Shown: one piece after another, positions 46,999-57,437 of the stretch
Layout of the letters: every line of letters begins with the position of its first letter
Position numbering within the stretch: position 1 is the stretch's first letter
Source of the DNA: Benincasa hispida
Lineage: Eukaryota; Streptophyta; Magnoliopsida; Cucurbitales; Cucurbitaceae
DNA: 64,000 bases
NCBI RefSeq assembly: GCF_009727055.1
Contig: NC_052355.1
Coordinates: 3,392,468-3,456,467, forward strand
Direction of reading: 5' to 3'
Program-made: the position numbers and the translations under genes
Notes under the pieces: model-generated
What the model saw: only the letters and a program-made list of their open reading frames with translations
Told to the model about the DNA's origin: nothing
The model's database searches: none

Positions 46999-47640
46999 AA
47001 GCAGACTGGAAATTGCATTGGCTATTGGGGTTTGTGCCAGATATTAATTCTGCCCCAGAAACAGTTACTTGCTAAGTGTTAAAAAGAATAATTAAATACA
47101 TTAATGGCACAAGTTATTATGGTTTACTATACACTTTTGATACAAGTAGCTCTCTTGTTGGCTACTGTGATTCTGATTAGGCTAGGAGCTCTGAAGATAG
47201 GGAAAGTACTTATAGAGGGTGTTTCTTTCTTGGGAACAACTTGATTTCATTGTTTAGTAAGAAACAAATCAGTGTTTCTTTGTCAATAGCTAAAGTTGAG
47301 TACATTGTAGTAGGGAGTAGTTGTACTCAGTTAATTTGGATGAAGTAAATATTATAAGAGTATGATGTCCCACAAGATATCACGACTCTTTACTGTGACA
47401 ACATGAGTGCTATCAATATTTCTAAAAATCCTATCCAACACAGCTGAACTAAGCACAATGACATACATCACCACTCCATCTATGACCTTGTTAAGATTAA
47501 ACAGATCATGTTAGAGTGTATTAACACAAAAAATCGAATTACAGATGTTTTTACAAAGGCTTTAGATGCTATCTAGTTTGAGGCTTTAAGAGCTGCTTTG
47601 GGCCTATGTATTCTGAAGGTGTAACAATTAATCATTTGGG
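46999..47640 (+). pseudogene. Copia RNase H region of another lineage, broken
   Basis: Plus-strand remnant. In one main frame it reads AGYCDSD-like (here VGYCDSD-stop-ARSSEDRESTYRG), CFFLGNNLISLFSKKQISVS, LYCDNMSAINISKNPIQHS, IYDLVKIKQIMLE and ITDVFTKALDA. These are landmarks of the reverse transcriptase tail and RNase H of Ty1/copia. It differs clearly from Copia-1 to -3 and runs the opposite way. Stops are frequent, several at expected Trp or Gln positions. No LTR for it was recognised. Confidence 0.75.
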
Positions 47641-49193
47641 CCAATCTGAGAAGAAGTTTGGCCCATCACGTGTGCAAGCTCATTTTGAAAATTGAAATTA
47701 AAACTGTCTTAAGAATGGTAGTTGAGGAGGTATGGCCAATTAATTATGTTTAGTTTTAAATCACTTTTGAATTCGTTATGTGTCATGGTAGGTTTTCTTG
47801 CTACATCGTGGATTTGTTCATTCTTCAACTGTCTCTCTTCAACGTTTGTTTTTTTTCTTGCCGTGCTAAGTCTATTCTAATCATGAGCACTCGTCGAGGT
47901 ACTCATATCTCTAACTATAAGATGGTCAGAATCAAAGAAAAGATGAGAGGAAATTGCATGTCATGAAGGATGTTCCTCCTCGTACTGCCATTAAATATGG
48001 TATTAGAGTTCGTGGGTTGTCTTTCTTAAAGAAGGAAATCGACATTCCTTCTCCCTCGGCAAAACGTCGTCGCTCTATACAGTGAAAGAAATCGGCATTC
48101 CATCTCCCACGGCAGCGGCTTGGGACAACATGTGGAAAATTGCTATAAACGACACCGATTTTAGAGTCATATGAGAGAGATTTTTCCATAGAGTGAGAGA
48201 AGAGCTTCCTACCCTTCGCGAGGACTCCGACAGTGAAAAACGGCAGCAGACAAGCTTAGGCGGCGTTGGAAATGGTAGTTACGGCAGCTGGCATTGGGCG
48301 TGTCCAGGGCGACGTGGGTTTAGTCTGTTCTACACCAGGAAGAGAGAGAGAGAGAGATGGGGGGTCTTTGCGGTTGGAATACCAAAACTAAAAAGTTTTA
48401 TTTTTCTAACACACTTATGTGTATTTAATAACCAAGTCAAAACCCTAGGTTTGACTTCCTTCCATTCCCATTCTAAATTTCCAAATCTCTCAAAATTCTC
48501 TATCTATAATGAATTTAAAATCCAATAATTTGAGATAATTAATTTAATTTTTTTTATTTCAAGTGTTACACCCACTAACATTGGTCGTTTGCTTCTTAAC
48601 CCCAGCTTGGTATTGTAAAATATATGATCGGTGACCTAACATATTCTTTGGGTATGAATATAAAAATACATTTTGACACATATGGAATGCCAAGTTCTAA
48701 CAAATATAATAGATAATAAGTGTCAATAATTTTTACATTGGACATTTTAACCATGTCAACAAATTTCATATTCTTGACATTTTTAACATATCAAACATAA
48801 CTTGACGTTGTTCTCTTATTAAATTCAACACTTATTCTTGACACTACTTTCTTGATATTTTTAAAAGAGTCAAGCGAATGGAAGTTTGACAATGAAAAAG
48901 TATCCAGACATAGCTTTCCTTGTAATGGTCATATTGTCTAACTGTTGAACTGTTAGAATAATAACTTTATACATAATGTCTAATTCATTTATTTAATATA
49001 TACATGTGTATCTATATTTTGTGATTGAGAGAGAAAAAGAATGAATATAGTTTACCAATATCTTTATGTATATATAGATTACATTGTTCTAAAAGATCAT
49101 TAAAAAGCACACAAGTACAGATTGTGATACAAAACACAAATACAACATAGTTGATAAAGATAAATTGAGAATTATTATTAAGATTTGGATATG
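47641..49193. other. Intergenic stretch, no confident gene
   Basis: It includes a short plus-strand frame at 47883-47966 beginning MSTRRGTHISNYKMV, which could be a captured coding start or part of the adjacent copia remnant. A GC-richer patch at about 48000-48370 ends in an AG run (48343-48356). Open frames 47932-48189 (minus) and 48193-48528 (plus) have no recognisable domain. 48540-49190 is AT-rich and probably holds the P450 3' flank; I see nothing more in it. Confidence 0.3.
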
Positions 49194-51452
49194 TCAAAAC
49201 CTCTTTTTAGGAATGAGTTTGAGTGGTTGTTTCTTCAGCAAAGTTACACCAAGCATCCCTTCCATATCCATCTTTGAAAAATCCTCATCACCATTAGGAA
49301 GTGACCATTCAAAATTATGAATTAAATTGGCTAAAATTAAAGGAAGAAGAACAGTTGCCATTGGAAAGCCAGGGCAAATTCTTCTTCCTCCACCAAATGG
49401 AAGGTATCCAAAATCATTCCCTTTCAAGTCCACATGATCACAATCACTAAATCTCATAGGATTGAATGATAAAGATTCTTCCCAAATTGAAGGGTCTCTT
49501 CCAATTCCCCAAACATTGACAAAAATTAGACTTTCCTTTGGGATAGAGTATCCCATAAGCTCACAATCAATTGGTGCTATCCTTGGAAGAAGAAATGGGG
49601 CAGGTGGATGTAATCTTAGAGTCTCTTTAACACATTTCCATAAATACTTAAGCTTATATATCTCTGATTCATCGATACTATTTTGCTTCATTTCTGTATT
49701 AACTTCTTCTCTCACTTTCTCTATTATGTTTTTGTTCTTTAACAGTTCTGCCATTGTCCACTCCACTGTTATTGTACTCGTGTCTGTGCCTGCCAACAAA
49801 AGTTCCTACGTTGACAAAAAAAAAAAAAAAAATTAGCACTAAAAAAATATTTGAATATATTTTGGATTGAATTGCATCTATCTTGTTACAACTTATCTAG
49901 TGATATGAGGAGCTGCACATAGAGAAATAGAGTCTAGGAAGTACCAAAGAATTATTTCGAAGGGGTATTCAAAGAAACTCCAAAAGTCAATATGACCAAT
50001 CGAATTGAGGTTGATCGGTTTAAAATATTTGAATAAACTATCCATCGGATTGTATAAGAGAGAAATGTAAAGCTTTTTTTTTAAAAAAAATAATTTTTTC
50101 TAATCTCTTCCTCAATCATTTCCAAGGACAACTTCTCACTTTCCAACTCTCTTGTCTCTCTTCTTTTCCCTCTCTCACCATTTCCCTCTTTTCTCCCCTC
50201 CTTGTACTGGCCATTGTCACCACCATCATCGTGCTACTGCCACCGTTGACGTTGTGTGCTCTCTCGCATCGTTATTTTTCTTCTCTCTTTCTCATTTTTT
50301 CCCGTTTCCTTTCTTCTCAATCCATTTCGTCTTGTTTCCCTATTGTTTTTGTTCGAACCGACCTAACGATCGTGTGAATGGTCGGTCAGCCTCACCAACC
50401 ACTTAAAAATCACTAGAAACTGACCGACCAAAATTGACACGTCAGTAGTCGGCAACGAATTTACCCTAAAATTTAAACCGACTGACCTATGAATACCCCT
50501 AACTAGTTCACATAAAAATAAAGAGAGAAAAAGGAGTTTATTATTTGCTTACAACAACCAAATAGTTAATGTGGTCATTAGTGAATTGACTTTGAATCAT
50601 CACATCCAAGAAGTCTTGTGGCGCTGAAGGATCTGTGGAAGCAAGTTTTCTTCTTTGATTGATTATAATGTCCAAAGTAGAATTGATCTGCTTACTGTAA
50701 ATGGAACATTTGTTGCGAAGACCTTGCACATCTAAATTTCTCAAGAAGGGGTAGAAGTCCCCTAAATTTGGAGCCAAACCCAAATTCTTCAAATTGTTAA
50801 AAGATTGTTTGAGTCCATTGAATCCTTCACCATCAAAATCAATCAAATCCCTTGAGAAGATGAAGTTAGAGAGAGCATTAAAAACAGTAGTCAACACAAA
50901 ATCTCTAATCTCCACAACTGACCCTTGTTTAGACAACAAGAATTCAATCATTTCATTCATTTTCCTCCTCCTCAAACTAGCTTGTGATTTGATTGCTTTA
51001 GCTGTGAACAAATTTGCCTTGCAAATGGACCTTAAACTCCTCCAATGATCATTGCACTCAGGTGAAAACACGAGGGAGCATTCGTGATGCTGTGCTAGAT
51101 CCGGAGTCATATGAAAAACATAGCGATTGGATAGGAGGCGATCTTGGGTCTTGAGTACAGCAGCGGCAGCGGCCGGAGATGAAGCGACAACGAGTAGTCG
51201 ACCTCCGAGCCGAAGTGAGATCAGAGGGCCATAGGTTTGGGCAAAGTGAGTGATTGAAATGTGAGCATTTTTCCCAATTTGAAGAAGGTTTCCAAGAATT
51301 GGCCATGGTTTTGGGCCAGGTGGAATTGGAGGTTTCTTTGAAGATGGAAAACTAATCAATTTGAAAACAACGAAAAGCAAAGGTAATAGGAGAATTACAC
51401 AAAGAACAAAGTCTTCCTGAGATGCCACATTATTCCTAATTGATGATTCCAT
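49194..51452 (-). CDS. Cytochrome P450 monooxygenase, CYP76 clan (CYP76/CYP80-like), two exons
   Basis: Exon 1 is 51452-50553 (300 codons) and exon 2 is 49805-49194. They are joined in phase 0 across a 747-bp intron with GT (GTAAGC) and AG (CGTAG) ends. The product is 503 residues, normal for the family. Residues 15-33 form an N-terminal ER membrane anchor, followed by the proline hinge PPIPPGP (41-47). The I-helix oxygen-activating motif is AGTDTS (305-310), the K-helix ExxR is ETLR (361-364), and the PERF-like motif is FNPMRF. The heme loop is FGGGRRICPG with the iron-binding Cys at about 444. No stops or missing key residues, so it is probably functional. It should hydroxylate a small lipophilic substrate using cytochrome P450 reductase. 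The opening PPGPKPWPILGNLLQ and the WGIGRDP and GNDF stretches recall CYP80 (coclaurine 3'-hydroxylase-like) and CYP76, but the substrate cannot be told. The ATG at 51452 was preferred because it gives the normal length; five codons upstream in frame have no ATG. Confidence 0.9.
49806..50552 (-). other. P450 intron
   Basis: Single intron at the position usual for this P450 group, just before the I-helix. On the minus strand it starts GTAAGCAAATAATAAAC and ends in a long T-run, GTCAACGTAG. It includes a T/C-rich stretch on the plus strand near 50140-50350, where the frame 50152-50406 is accidental. Confidence 0.85.
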
Positions 51453-51586
51453 AGCACCCAATGACAATGATATGTATACGGTGGTAATAGAGCATATGGT
51501 TCCTCATTATTTAAAATTTTTCAGGTTAAAAATCACTTTTTGTCGATTAATTTTTGGCAATTTAGTTGGTCATGTACATTCAATTA

Positions 51587-52080
51587 TAGGGGTATTCATG
51601 GGTTGGTTGGGTTGGGTTGAAAGACATTTTAGACTCAATCCAATTGTTTCGGTTGTAAATTGGTTCGGGTTAATCGAGTCATTTGTTTAAAATTTTGTTC
51701 TAAAAAGAAGCACAACGTAAATATGTTAAAAATCTTATTTAATTATTTTCATATATTGAATTAAGATTAACAACTCAATTTCAATTATATAGGGAAAATT
51801 TTCTTTCCAAAGTGCAAAGAAACTAGTTTTAAGAGTTGTATGAGATACTTTTAAGAGTTGTTAAAATCAATATATGTATTGTGTTATATGTAATAAAAAA
51901 ATATATTTAAAAGTTGATAATAAATTCGGGTTGGTTTGGGTTATATTAGGTGAACCTATGAACCAACTCAACCCATAAAATTTTCATTTATTTAAACCTA
52001 ACCTAACCCAACCCAAACCGTACGGGTTGGGTTGGACTGATCAGTTTTTTTCGGGTCATCGAGTTTTTTGAACACATCTA
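51587..52080. mobile_element. hAT-type MITE, 494 bp, upstream of the P450
   Basis: An 8-bp target duplication, TTCAATTA (51579-51586) and TTCAATTG (52081-52088), with one mismatch, flanks terminal inverted repeats TAGGGGTATTCA and (complement of the right end) TAGATGTGTTCA. Inside both ends are GGGTTGGGTTGG and its complement CCAACCC, giving a foldable element. It has no coding capacity; the frame 51472-51690 crosses its border and is accidental. The element begins 135 bp upstream of the P450 start codon, so it lies in or at the edge of the promoter and 5' UTR. Confidence 0.85.
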
Positions 52081-52088
52081 TTCAATTG

Positions 52089-52738
52089 TAAGAATTTAGT
52101 ATTGAATGCTAATAAGTAACAATTAAGTTCATACACTTTATCGTTAAAATAAGCGAGAATCAATTATCTTTATAAAGAATGATATATTAAAGTTGATACT
52201 TAATTTTAAAAAGATTTTTATAATAATTATTTTTATATATTTTTAACTGGGACTAAACTGTTACAAAGTTCTATGTATAATGATTGAATTGTTACTCATT
52301 AATATTTTAAGATTAAATTGTATAGATTTAAAAGTATACCGATTAAATCGTTACTATTAAAGTTGAACAATGGAATAGTTATTTTTATAAAAGGAATTAG
52401 GGACAAAATATGTTTTTAGCCCACTCATTTTGCCACCGAATTTGATAGGCCAAGCAAGCCCTATCTTTTTTTCGTTGATTGAATTTCTTAACGAATATAT
52501 ATTTTTCTTTATTATGAATTCTATATAGAATTGAAAACAATCTCAATGTCAAGGTTAGGTGCTAGTTGAAAAAAAATTAATAATAAAGCTTTTAAAATAT
52601 ATAATAGATTTGGACAATACTCAATTATTATTATTTTAAATACACGTTGACTTTAATTTATTATTGTATAATCTTATACTCAATTTAAAATTAGTTATGA
52701 GAGAGAAACTCATTTCTCCATTTACCAACAAACTTTCG
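52089..52738. other. AT-rich intergenic sequence, no gene seen
   Basis: Contains repeated short phrases such as GATTGAATTGTTACTCATTAA / GATTAAATCGTTACTATTAA, perhaps old element debris. I see no coding region or RNA gene. Confidence 0.4.
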
Positions 52739-52747
52739 TTAAAATGT

Positions 52748-52896
52748 GGGTAATTGTTTTAAATAACAAAATTATTAGAAATATTTTTAAATATAGTTAA
52801 ATGTCATTGTTCATTAGGATCTATCACTAATAGACAGTGACATTTTGCTATATTTATAAATAAATTGGTTGACTTTTCTATATTTGAAAAGAGCCC
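52748..52896. mobile_element. Mutator-type MITE, 149 bp
   Basis: A perfect 9-bp target duplication, TTAAAATGT, lies at 52739-52747 and 52897-52905. The ends are imperfect inverted repeats: GGGTAATTGTTTTAAATAAC on the left, and the complement of TATTTGAAAAGAGCCC on the right. The centre has TCTATCACTAATAGACAGTG, an imperfect palindrome. The 9-bp duplication is the mark of Mutator-like transposition. No coding capacity. Confidence 0.85.
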
Positions 52897-53128
52897 TTAA
52901 AATGTATAGAATTTGTTTTACATAAAATTTTATATTTGATTATTTACATATTGATATTAATCTATATCTATACTATCTAAGAAGGGGTGAGAATAAACTT
53001 TTGATTTCCCCTTTTGCACATTTTAATTGATGACTATAGGAATATTTTAGGCAATTTCACACTTAAATTATTGAATAATGTTTTTTCGCTATTTTTTCAT
53101 TCAAATTTTAAATTTTAAAAAAAAATCG

Positions 53129-54215
53129 TGTTGGAGTTGGTGTCATAAATCTTCCGGATCTCATAGTTTGTAAATTTTTGTACACAAATTATTATTTTAT
53201 CAAATAAAATGTAATTTTATTTGACATTTGGTTTGCGCATTAACCAATCAAATAAACTAAGATCCAAGGTTATTTTATCTAACTTAAACATATATGTAGT
53301 TGACATACAAGTAGATCATGTTTAAATAATAACTTAAATGTCCTATACTGTATGGATAAGGTTGGATACCTTATCCTGATGATACTACAGATATAGCTCA
53401 CTTTGTAATTGTTACAATAGTTGTGAAGTGCTACAAACGATTTAATCCTAATCGTTCATGTGGAGACATGTGAGTAGGGTATCCTATACAAGGAGTTTGT
53501 ATAAGACCAGACGTGAAATGATTAGTCTCTCCTTATAATGCTATTACTTGAAGAGATTAACATTTCCATAGGATGACCATAGGTGACTCAACGTTAATCC
53601 TAATTGAGTTGTGAACCCTTGCCTATTAGAGCAGTTCTTTAATCTGTATGGGTGAGGGTGAAAAGATTCGTTGACTCAATAAGACAACCAGTTTTGGGAT
53701 TTGTTCGAGCAGAGAGTTGGAAACACGGCTATACAAGATGGAATTCACTCCATTCTTTCTTTAGGGTAAGTAGATGATCTGCTTCCTTAATAACTGATTC
53801 TGGGTCTTGAACAATGAGATCTCACCTTCTCACTGGCTCTAGAGGTATTAGTTCATAATTGGATTATAAATTGTTTATTCATTAGAAGTATTAGTGGTAC
53901 TCAAGGAGTTAGATGTATCTACAACGGTAAAATAGTAATTTGACCAGCTGTAGTTACGAGTAATTAATGAAGGATCAAATCACTTTTGGTTGGTTATATC
54001 AATGGATACAAAAATATGTCTATAGTGCAAAGACTGCAGATATAGGTCTTTATTGGTGTGAGTTGTAGTTAATGAATTTGATTAATTTAATTAAAGAGTT
54101 TAATTAATTAATCTCGTATCATTGGAGCTTCTTATTTGGAGGTTCATAAGGTTCTCTTACTAGCTCATTCAGGATAAAACAATGAACAATTGTTTTTTGG
54201 AATAATTGAAGTGTT
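53129..54215 (+). mobile_element. Plus-strand copia LTR fragment
   Basis: It begins TGTTGGAGTTGGTGTC and follows the LTR at 8652 in outline (GACATACAAGTAGATCATG, TGGAGACATGTGAGTAGGG, TTGTATAAGACCAG, CACTGGCTCTAGAGG). It fades near 54215, so the LTR end is lost. No internal sequence or partner LTR was found in the window. The sequence between 52906 and 53128 holds nothing that I recognise. Confidence 0.7.
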
Positions 54216-54586
54216 CAAATCATTCAAGGGAATTAAAAGTAGCAGAATTTTTAAAAATAGAAAAATAAGGGAAAATATTTGCACATATAGCAAAATTTCA
54301 TTATTTCTTCCACCTCATCCTCCTCCTCAATTTATAGTTTTGTTACTAGTTCAAAAATCTTAATCAGAATGACAATTATAGACAATGGAACACCAAATTA
54401 TAGACCTAGTGATAGTAGTTTTTGGTATTTTGGTTGCTTAATTCAAAATAGTAATTAGATTGATAATTATAGACAATGGAAGGCCAAGTGATAGACCCAG
54501 TGATAGAACACTATCCCTCTTCACTTCATTATCCTTAAGCATACTTAAGTGAGGTAATTAAAACTCGGGTTTTATATGGTCTATAG
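54216..54586. other. Short intergenic stretch with a partial direct repeat
   Basis: The phrase ATTATAGACAATGGAA...CCTAGTGATAG (about 54375-54415) recurs as ATTATAGACAATGGAA...CCCAGTGATAG (about 54466-54506). No gene is seen. Confidence 0.5.
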
Positions 54587-56431
54587 TGAAGGATCTCTTA
54601 CTGAAGAGTTCCATGAGCGCGTTCGGATCGCTCCGATCTCACCCTAACGAAATACACATCATTCAAAACATACAGCTATGCAAACAAAAGTAATTATCGG
54701 CATTCTAAAAACAAGATATAACAAGGGAGAGAGTTCCATATTAGTTGAAGACAATCTTCGAAACTTCGAAACTCACTGCAGCAGAACCCTCCACCTAATT
54801 AACCAACGCCTAGTAGCAGCGTCGACTATAGCAGCACGACCAACCGCACGAACATGAACGCCGCGGGGACGACACCACCAATAAAGAGCCTTGGGTATTC
54901 TCGGAGTGAGAACCAAAAGCGTGGTCTTTGGTGAATTTGGTAGAGGAAGGAGGAATATCAAATCGTGTAGGCGATAAGCAAGTGGGAGGGAAAAAACGCT
55001 ATCGCATAGCAAAATGCTTATCGTTTAGAAGAAGGTACACAATCGTGTAGGTTTTACTGAACGATCATTTAGGAAATGGTATACGATCATTTAGTAAAAT
55101 CGGCGCACTATACGATCGTTTAGAGAAGCTATGCGATCGTGTAGGAACTAGTGTGCGTTCGTTTAGGTGCGAGGTGGATGATCGTTTAGGCGCGAGGAAA
55201 CTATCGTATAGGCTCTCGATTCTTTAAGCGATCGTTTACAATACTACCAACGTGCTCTCATGATTGCTTTTTGACGATTGACGAATGATTCAAAAGACTG
55301 AAACAATTTCACTTTTATTTCATCAGTTACAATAACCAACTCATTCCCACTAACCCATGTCAAAACGTGATTTTTGGCTTAATTATCATATAATTAACCA
55401 ATTAATTATTAATAAATATAATCATATTACATTTTTAACCTATAGTTTGATATCACATATCTACTATAATATTTTCTCCTTTACTTGATATAAATCATAT
55501 TTATATCTAATTTTCTCAAAATAATGTATCTCATACATTTAACAAATTATATCATATATAATTAACAGTCTAATTATATCATATATAATCGAACTTCCTC
55601 TTGTATATTTGAACATTTCAAATTAACCCAAACACTGGTTCTCGACTTTATCCAAGCTACCCAAGGGACTTAATGGACATGTGGCTCGAAGCTCCAACGG
55701 TCTGTGAAAAGCTGACTAAACTCTTTAGCCACCAGATCCACCATCCGTTAACTGTCAGACATTCCACTAAAGACCAAGAGTTGAGCTCTTCTTACCACAG
55801 ATATATTTCTGTGTCCATCGGATATAACCAATCATGAGTTGAACCCTTCACAGATGCTCGTAAGTACAACTGGGCCAAATTATCGTTTTACCCTATAGTT
55901 ACATCTTAGTTTTTAAGTACCATTGATTCCTCTAATGAACAATACAACATAGTCCAACTATGTGTGAACACCTCTCGGGCCAAGAGAAGGTGTGTGGCGC
56001 CACATGGTTCAAGCTCCGGAATCAGCCTTTAAGAGAGCTATCTATCTACTTACCCTACCTCTGGAAAGGAGTGAATTCCATCTTATGTAGCTGAGTTCCC
56101 AGCTCCCAAATCAGACGAATCGACAAAATGGTAGGTTTGAACCGGCGACCTGGCCACTCGCACCCATACAAATCAAAGAACCACCCTCAATGGCAGGAGT
56201 TCCCAACTCACTTAGGATTGAGGTCATGTTACCTATGGTCATCCTAGTGAAGTGAAGTCTTTGTCATGAACGGTGTTATATAATGAGATGTTAACACTTC
56301 GTGGTCAGGTCTTATAAAAACTCTTTGTATAGGATGCCCCCGCTCGCATGTCCCCAACACGAATGATTAGGATCAGATTGTCTGTGACAAGTCACAACAC
56401 TTGTGACCATTTCGCAAAGTGGGCCGTGTCC
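54587..56431 (-). repeat. Copia-3 3' LTR, start missing at adapter junction
   Basis: The low end, TGAAGGATCTC, mirrors the TGAAGGAAATC end of the other copia LTRs. It includes a rich cluster of CGATCGTTTAG-like words (54960-55260) and phrases shared with the other LTRs (CCACCCTCAATGGCAGGAGTT near 56193). It should run on to a TGTTGG start but instead meets the Tn5 mosaic end at 56432. The frame 54773-55012 is not a recognisable protein. Confidence 0.8.
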
Positions 56432-56553
56432 CTGTCTCTTATACACATCTCAATCTCCCACTTGTCCTAAAGCGAAGTGGGGTGTACAAAAACCTAGTAC
56501 AAAACAATAAACTAGCTGTCTCTTATACACATCTAGATGTGTATAAGAGACAG
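56432..56553. other. Tn5 mosaic-end (Nextera adapter) sequences: assembly chimera
   Basis: CTGTCTCTTATACACATCT, the 19-base mosaic end recognised by hyperactive Tn5 transposase in library preparation, occurs exactly at 56432-56450 and 56516-56534. Its reverse complement follows at 56535-56553, making a perfect 38-bp palindrome. Between them, 56451-56515 is only 65 bp of copia 3' sequence. On both sides the collinearity with Copia-1 and -2 breaks: the LTR start and RNase H are missing. This is contaminating adapter, not plant DNA. Confidence 0.97.
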
Positions 56554-57437
56554 CATATGGGACTCGTCTCATCTCCTCAACCTCTTGAGGCATCTTAGGA
56601 CACGTCCTTAGACAAAGTGACTCCATGCCTCAATCGCAGTAGCCCCCTAGTGGATTCCTGCATCGAGTACTTGAGCAACATCTTGTTAATGTACGATGTC
56701 TAAGACAGTGCTAGCACTTTGTTCTTACGATCCTGAAAGATTTGTTTACCTAGAACAAACTGAGCCTCTCCCAAATCTTTCATTTGGAATTGGTTCACTA
56801 GCCAGTTCTTAACTGTAGTCAGTAAACATACATCATTCTCAATATGTAGGATATCGTCTATGTACAACACTAAGAAGACTATTCAAGCATTGATGATCTT
56901 CTTGTAAACACAAGGTTCATCAACATTTTGGTTAAAGCCATACGACTTGATCAATGTATCAAATCGTATGTTCCAAGATCGAGACGTCTGTTTCAGTCCA
57001 TAAATGGACCGATTCAGTTTGCAAACCTTTTTCTCTTGACCTTGGGCTATGAATCCTTCGGGTTGCACCATATAAATGGTCTCCTCTAGATTGCCATTCA
57101 AAAAGGCCGTCTTGACGTCCATTTTTCAGATCTCATAATTATAATAAGTTGCAATGGACAGAAGGATGCGGATCGACTTTAACATGGCAACAGGCGAAAA
57201 AGTCTCCTCATAATCGACTCCCTCTACTTGGGTATAACCCTTTGCCACAAATCGAGCCTTAAAGGTTTGTACTTCCCATCAGCACCTCGTTTGTGCTTAT
57301 AGATCCATTTACAACCTATAGGTCGAACCCCATCAAGCTGATCTACAAAATCCCATACTGAGTTAAAGTACATCGACTCCATCTCGAGATCCATGGCCTT
57401 AACCCATTCATCCTGGTCAACATCCTCCATTGCCTTC
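56554..57437 (-). pseudogene. Copia-3 reverse transcriptase, main part, broken
   Basis: Minus strand: 57430-57224 is the N-terminal part (MEDVDQDEWVKAMDLEMESM, GVRPIGCKWIYKHKRG), with a frame change near 57270. 57122-56883 has MDVKTAFLNGNLEETIYMVQ and IYGLKQTSRSW. The YVDD-type box region lies near 56855-56870 (plus strand GATATCGTCTATGTACAA), after a stop or frame break at about 56880. Sequence then runs to the adapter junction at 56553. The part upstream of 57437 continues at 59413 beyond the solo LTR. Confidence 0.8.

Noticed and set aside
48193..48528. 111-codon frame beginning MREELPTLREDSDSEKRQ
   Set aside because: No recognisable domain; the C-terminal half is low-complexity AT-rich sequence. 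Left as intergenic.
50152..50406. 84-codon plus-strand frame rich in Ser and Phe
   Set aside because: Lies in the P450 intron in a pyrimidine-rich tract, antisense to the gene.
50794..51306. Antisense and out-of-frame ORFs within P450 exon 1
   Set aside because: Shadows of the P450 coding sequence.
56516..56553. A natural perfect palindrome or an inserted bacterial Tn5
   Set aside because: Matches the engineered mosaic end exactly with no IS50 or Tn5 body; library adapter is the only reasonable source.
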